Source of the DNA: Arsenicicoccus cauae | GTDB lineage: Bacteria; Actinomycetota; Actinomycetes; Actinomycetales; Dermatophilaceae | Assembly: GCF_009707125.1 (NCBI RefSeq) | Contig: NZ_WLVL01000042.1 | Span: forward strand, 1 to 41,357 | Length of the DNA: 41,357 nucleotides | Direction: 5' to 3' | Part shown: piece by piece, positions 39,095-41,357 of the stretch | Numbering within the stretch: the stretch's first letter is position 1 | Layout of the letters: every line of letters starts with the position of its first letter | The notes under the pieces: generated by a model | The model's input: the letters and a program-made list of their open reading frames with translations, nothing else | The model's database searches: none | What the model was told of the DNA's origin: nothing | Translations under genes and position numbers: made by a program

Positions 39095-39459
39095 CAGCCC
39101 GTCTCCCCAGCGAAATACTTGGCCGCCCGCTGGAGGATCTCCCGCTCGGTGGTCAGCTTCGTCGTCTCGACCTCGAGCTCGTTGACCCGGGCCTCGAGCC
39201 GGGCGATCTTCTGCTCAGGCGTCTCACCGGCGGGACCCGTAGGGCTTGTCGGCGACGGCTTGGACTGCAGTGGGCTGGAGGTCAATGTCCCGTCAGCGGC
39301 GGTCTTCTTGCCGGTCCCGTAGACCGCGAGCCAGTGCCGCAGCGTGCCGCGCACGATGCCGAGATCCTCGGCGATGCCGCGGACCGTGGCGCCCGGGGTG
39401 GACTCGTACAAGTCGACGGCCTGACGACGGAACTCCTCGGAGTAGTTCTTCCTGGCCAT
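39094..39459 (-). CDS. IS3-family transposase OrfA
   Basis: A 121-residue DNA-binding protein starting MARKNYSEEFRRQAVDLYES. It has the HTH (R-G-I-A-E-D-L-G-I-V-R-G-T-L-R-H-W) and a leucine-zipper-like helix (K-I-A-R-L-E-A-R-V-N-E-L-E-V-E-T-T-K-L) needed for pairing. Its end overlaps OrfB by a base. Confidence 0.9.
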   Translation of the reverse strand: MARKNYSEEFRRQAVDLYESTPGATVRGIAEDLGIVRGTLRHWLAVYGTGKKTAADGTLTSSPLQSKPSPTSPTGPAGETPEQKIARLEARVNELEVETTKLTTEREILQRAAKYFAGETG

Positions 39460-39523
39460 GATTCCTGGATCATCTCGCTTCCCCAGCAGGTGCTGGATTC
39501 AGCGTGTCCAAGAACCGGGGTCA

Positions 39524-39968
39524 AGCCCCGACGTGCGCCCGATCTACACCGCCCCGACCGCGGCCGCGGCCAGGGACCGGTTCGAGGAGTTCGCCGAGAA
39601 ATGGGGCAAGCCCTACCCGGCGATCGTGCGGCTGTGGGAGAACGCCTGGGCGGGAGTTCATCCCGTTCCTGGACTACGACATCGAGATCCGCAAGGTGAT
39701 CTGCTCGACCAACGCGATCGAGTCCCTCAACGCCCGCTACCGCCGGGCGATCCGCGCCCGGGGCCACTTCCCCAACGAGCAGGCCGCGATGAAGACCCTG
39801 TACCTCGTCACTCGGAGTCTGGACCCCAAGGGCACCGGACAGACACGATGGACCATGCGCTGGAAGCCAGCGTTGAACGCCTTTGCTATCACCTTCGCCG
39901 ACCGCATGCCGGCCGCCGAAGACCGCTGACCATGAAAACGCCACTTACACCGTTAGGCGGACAGTCCC
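39524..39968 (+). pseudogene. IS256-family (Mutator-type) transposase remnant
   Basis: Only the C-terminal about 130 codons remain. Frame one reads I-Y-T-A-P-T-A-A-A-A-R-D-R-F-E-E-F, W-G-K-P-Y-P-A-I-V-R-L-W-E-N-A-W-A to about 39653. One extra G there moves the reading to E-F-I-P-F-L-D-Y-D-I-E-I-R-K-V-I-C-S-T-N-A-I-E-S-L-N-A-R-Y-R, the signature end of IS256/Mutator transposases, stopping at 39929. The N-terminal domain is absent and was probably removed when the IS3 element arrived. 39930-39968 holds a likely IS256 end (CCACTTACACCGTTAGGCGG) before the ISL3 fragment begins. Confidence 0.75.
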
Positions 39969-40491
39969 ACGAGATGGTCACCAAGGTGAGGAGGCGCCGG
40001 GTGTGGGAGCTGCGCGAGCGCCGAGGGCGGGCGACCGACACCCCGTGGAAGTACCGCAAGCTGCTCACCTGCGCCGGTGACCGGCTCACCGTCCGGCAGC
40101 GCACCAAGCTGCAGCAGATCCTGGCCGAGGACGTCGAGCTGGCCGTCGCGTGGGGCATCAAGGAACACGTCCGCCAGGTCCTCACCGCCACCGACACGCC
40201 CTCCTTCCAGCGGCACTGGGCCCGCCTTGAGAGCGCCGTGCGAGCCACCCACCTGCCCGAGCCGGCCGCGCTGTTCCGGACCCTGCTGGCCTGGCGTCGT
40301 GAGCTGCTCACCTTCTGCCGAACCAGGGTCACGAACGCTCGCACCGAGGCGGCGAACCTGACCGCCAAGACGATCAAGAGGGTCGGGCGCGGGTACCGCA
40401 ACCATCGGAACTACAGATGCCGCATCATTGGCTATGCGCCCCGACCGATCGCGGCGTGAACACCCAGCACCACGCTCAAAGTTGAAGAGCC
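39969..40491 (+). mobile_element. ISL3-family copy, 3' fragment (right end of composite unit)
   Basis: 523 bp match 32997-33519 of the full copy. By eye the only difference seen is C33510 against T40482 near the end. It holds the last about 160 codons of the transposase, open to a stop, and the right terminal repeat. The left part, including its own left repeat and most of the transposase, is replaced by the IS256 remnant. With the full copy at the left it forms the boundary of the inserted unit. Confidence 0.9.
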
Positions 40492-40499
40492 GCGAACGC
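40492..40499. repeat. 8-bp target duplication, right copy
   Basis: GCGAACGC is identical to 32090-32097 and lies directly beyond the right end of the ISL3 fragment. It belongs to merA codons around residue 118. Confidence 0.9.
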
Positions 40500-40850
40500 A
40501 GCGTTCCCGTGTCGGATCTGCCAGCCGTAGGCATCGGCGACGTCGACGTACTTCTCGCCGCGCAGTTCCTCGACGAGGTCCTGCTTGCCGCCGATCAGAG
40601 CCGGCATGTCCACGGCGTCCGCGGTGGTGGCGATCCCCGGGAATCGGCTGCCCGCGTCGGCGGCGGTCTGGCGGGCCTCGGCAGCGGCGATGAGCGCCTT
40701 CGACGGCACACAGCCGGTGTTCACGCACGTGCCGCCGAACGTGTCGCGCTCGACCATCACCACCGACTTGCCGAGTGCGGTCGCATGGATGGCGGCGGCG
40801 AACGCGCCTCCACCGGACCCGATGATCGCGAGGTCGTACCTGCTCTGCAT
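40492..40850 (-). pseudogene. merA: Mercuric reductase MerA, N-terminal part (split by transposon)
   Basis: Codons 1-119 of merA. ATG 40850 follows GGGGAGGA. It holds the FAD motif I-I-G-S-G-G-G-A-F-A-A-A and the redox pair G-G-T-C-V-N-T-G-C-V-P-S-K (Cys42, Cys47) of mercuric reductases. There is no N-terminal heavy-metal-associated domain, so the whole protein would be 474 residues. The frame runs into the ISL3 end and stops soon after. The rest of the gene is at 31024-32097. Confidence 0.92.
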
Positions 40851-40894
40851 CCCGATTCCTCCCCGGAGTGTTGGGAAAAGCTCCTGATGCAGCA

Positions 40895-40926
40895 ACAATG
40901 GACCTTCCAGTACAGGGGAAGGTCAA
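40895..40926 (-). promoter_or_regulatory. MerR-type operator/promoter of merA
   Basis: The dyad GACCTTCC (40901-40908) and GGAAGGTC (40917-40924) encloses 8 bp and lies between the divergent merA and merR starts. On the merA strand a -35 TTGACC (40926-40921) is 20 bp from a CATTGT -10-like box (40900-40895). The long spacer filled by a dyad is the mark of MerR-family control, where Hg(II)-bound MerR untwists the DNA to start transcription. Confidence 0.75.
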
Positions 40927-40954
40927 GCGAGACCTGTGACACACGGGAGGTTGG

Positions 40955-41230
40955 ATGCGGATCGGGGAACTCGCCGAGGCGTCGGGGACGACCACGAAGA
41001 CCCTGCGGTTCTACGAGGAGCAGGGGCTGCTGCCACCCACCGAGCGCACCATGTCCGGTTACCGGGACTACACCACCGAGGCCGTTAGCCGGATCGACTT
41101 CATCCACCGCGGCCAAGCCGCAGGATTGACCCTCGCCCAGATCAAGCAGATCCTCGACATCCGCGACCGCGGCCAGGCGCCGTGTGGCCACGTGCGCGAC
41201 CTGCTTGATGCCCGCCTGGCCGACATCGAG
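40955..41230 (+). pseudogene. merR: MerR-family regulator of the mer operon, 3'-truncated
   Basis: The first 92 codons of a MerR regulator: MRIGELAEASGTTTKTLRFY, E-E-Q-G-L-L-P-P-T-E-R, G-Y-R-D-Y, then the dimerisation helix G-L-T-L-A-Q-I-K-Q-I-L. Cys77 (Q-A-P-C-G-H-V) is the first metal-ligand position. After Glu92 the sequence changes to that of an insertion element. The C-terminal metal-binding end of a 130-140 residue MerR is missing, so Hg sensing should be lost or altered. The start ATG 40955 follows GGGAGG. It is divergent from merA and was its regulator. Confidence 0.8.
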
Positions 41231-41357
41231 GTAAGAGTCCCGTGGAGTGGTGGGGTTTGGGGAGTGGGTGTGGCTCCCTGACGTAGAGGGGTCATCGGCG
41301 AGATGCTCGGTGTGTACCGCCAAGTACTCACCAGAGGAGATCTCACCGATGACCCTT
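41231..41357 (+). mobile_element. Insertion element interrupting merR (left end only)
   Basis: The sequence becomes non-mer at about 41231. It has GGAGTGGTGGGGTTTGGGGA-type sequence followed by about 100 bp of leader and AGAGGAGA (41333-41340), 8 bp before an ATG at 41349 that opens a frame running off the window (M-T-L). This arrangement is that of an IS left end with its transposase start, perhaps IS256-like, but too little is visible to say. The right end and target duplication are not in the window. Confidence 0.5.

Larger units (their letters stand above)
38169..39523 (-). mobile_element. IS3-family insertion sequence, apparently complete
   Basis: About 1.35 kb, read leftward. The ends are similar: on the plus strand the left end has TACCCCCGGATCTTGGACAC and the right end has the complement of TGACCCCGGTTCTTGGACAC. 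OrfA and OrfB are both open. Target duplications are not visible, because the element sits between the truncated GlpD gene and an IS256 remnant, so flanks may have been rearranged. Confidence 0.7.
32098..40491 (+). mobile_element. Composite transposon-like unit of 8394 bp inserted in merA
   Basis: The unit starts with a full ISL3-family copy (32098-33519) and ends with a 523-bp 3' fragment of the same element (39969-40491), in the same orientation. Both outer ends read inward from GGCTCTTCA, and both are flanked by GCGAACGC. Between them lie the catalase-unknown-DyP genes, a glycerol-3-phosphate dehydrogenase fragment, an IS3-family element and an IS256-family remnant. This is the layout expected if the outer ends moved as one unit. 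A single IS insertion followed by recombination into it would leave the same outline. Internal ends of the right fragment were later lost. Confidence 0.85.

Noticed and set aside
38166-39526. A 3-bp target duplication for the IS3-family element
   Set aside because: The bases next to the two apparent ends (CCC on the left, AGC on the right) do not match, so no duplication is claimed.

Overview
The window is high-GC actinobacterial DNA, probably from the order Micrococcales. A mycoredoxin gene, an ECF42-type sigma factor with DGPF partners, many GTG starts and numerous 4-nt ATGA/GTGA gene overlaps all support this. No rRNA, tRNA, CRISPR array or phage structural gene was seen. The left part (about 130-24600) is ordinary accessory chromosome; the right part (about 24600-41357) is a mosaic of insertion sequences in and around a mercury-resistance operon.

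Left part. The window opens in the 5' end of an IS3-family element (1-127). Next is a translationally coupled minus-strand operon (epoxide hydrolase, alpha/beta hydrolase, DUF1697 protein) divergent from a MarR regulator with a palindromic operator. A fumarylacetoacetate-hydrolase-family gene is divergent from a GntR/FCD regulator. A three-gene plus-strand cluster (5183-7959) follows: a frameshifted unknown gene, a helix-rich protein with one hydrophobic patch, and a PD-(D/E)XK nuclease-fold protein. It is the best candidate here for an undescribed effector or defence-like module. Beyond it lie a secreted beta-helix protein, a membrane-anchored sulfite-oxidase-type molybdoenzyme divergent from a hydrolase-LuxR fusion lacking its nucleophile serine, and housekeeping or stress genes (DsrE, AraC, VOC, alcohol dehydrogenase, a second DUF1697, mycoredoxin, phosphoesterase, epimerases, DUF2237, FkbM methyltransferase). 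The section ends in a compact DGPF-DGPF-ECF42 operon with a promoter resembling the ECF42 motif.

Right part. A decayed ISL3-family transposase and an IS21-family element (istA/istB) lie beside a minus-strand mer operon: merA, merB, a frameshifted small membrane gene, a thioredoxin-like lipoprotein and a CcdA-type membrane protein. The divergent merR has a recognisable MerR operator. merA is split by an 8.4-kb insertion (32098-40491) bounded by ISL3-family ends and flanked by a perfect 8-bp duplication, GCGAACGC. Removing the insertion and one duplication copy restores a 475-codon merA frame. The insertion carries an intact ISL3-family IS, a peroxide-detoxification trio (small catalase, unknown protein, DyP-type peroxidase), a 5'-truncated glycerol-3-phosphate dehydrogenase, an IS3-family element, an IS256-family remnant and a 523-bp 3' fragment of the same ISL3 element. 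This is the structure of a composite transposon that carried a peroxidase island into a mercury operon. merR is itself cut after codon 92 by foreign DNA at the right edge, so the operon has been hit at least twice.

Overall, the left half shows small regulator-target pairs. The right half shows the mer operon being dismantled while a new oxidative-stress island arrives. Functions are assigned from recognisable motifs and family resemblance only; no database search was run.
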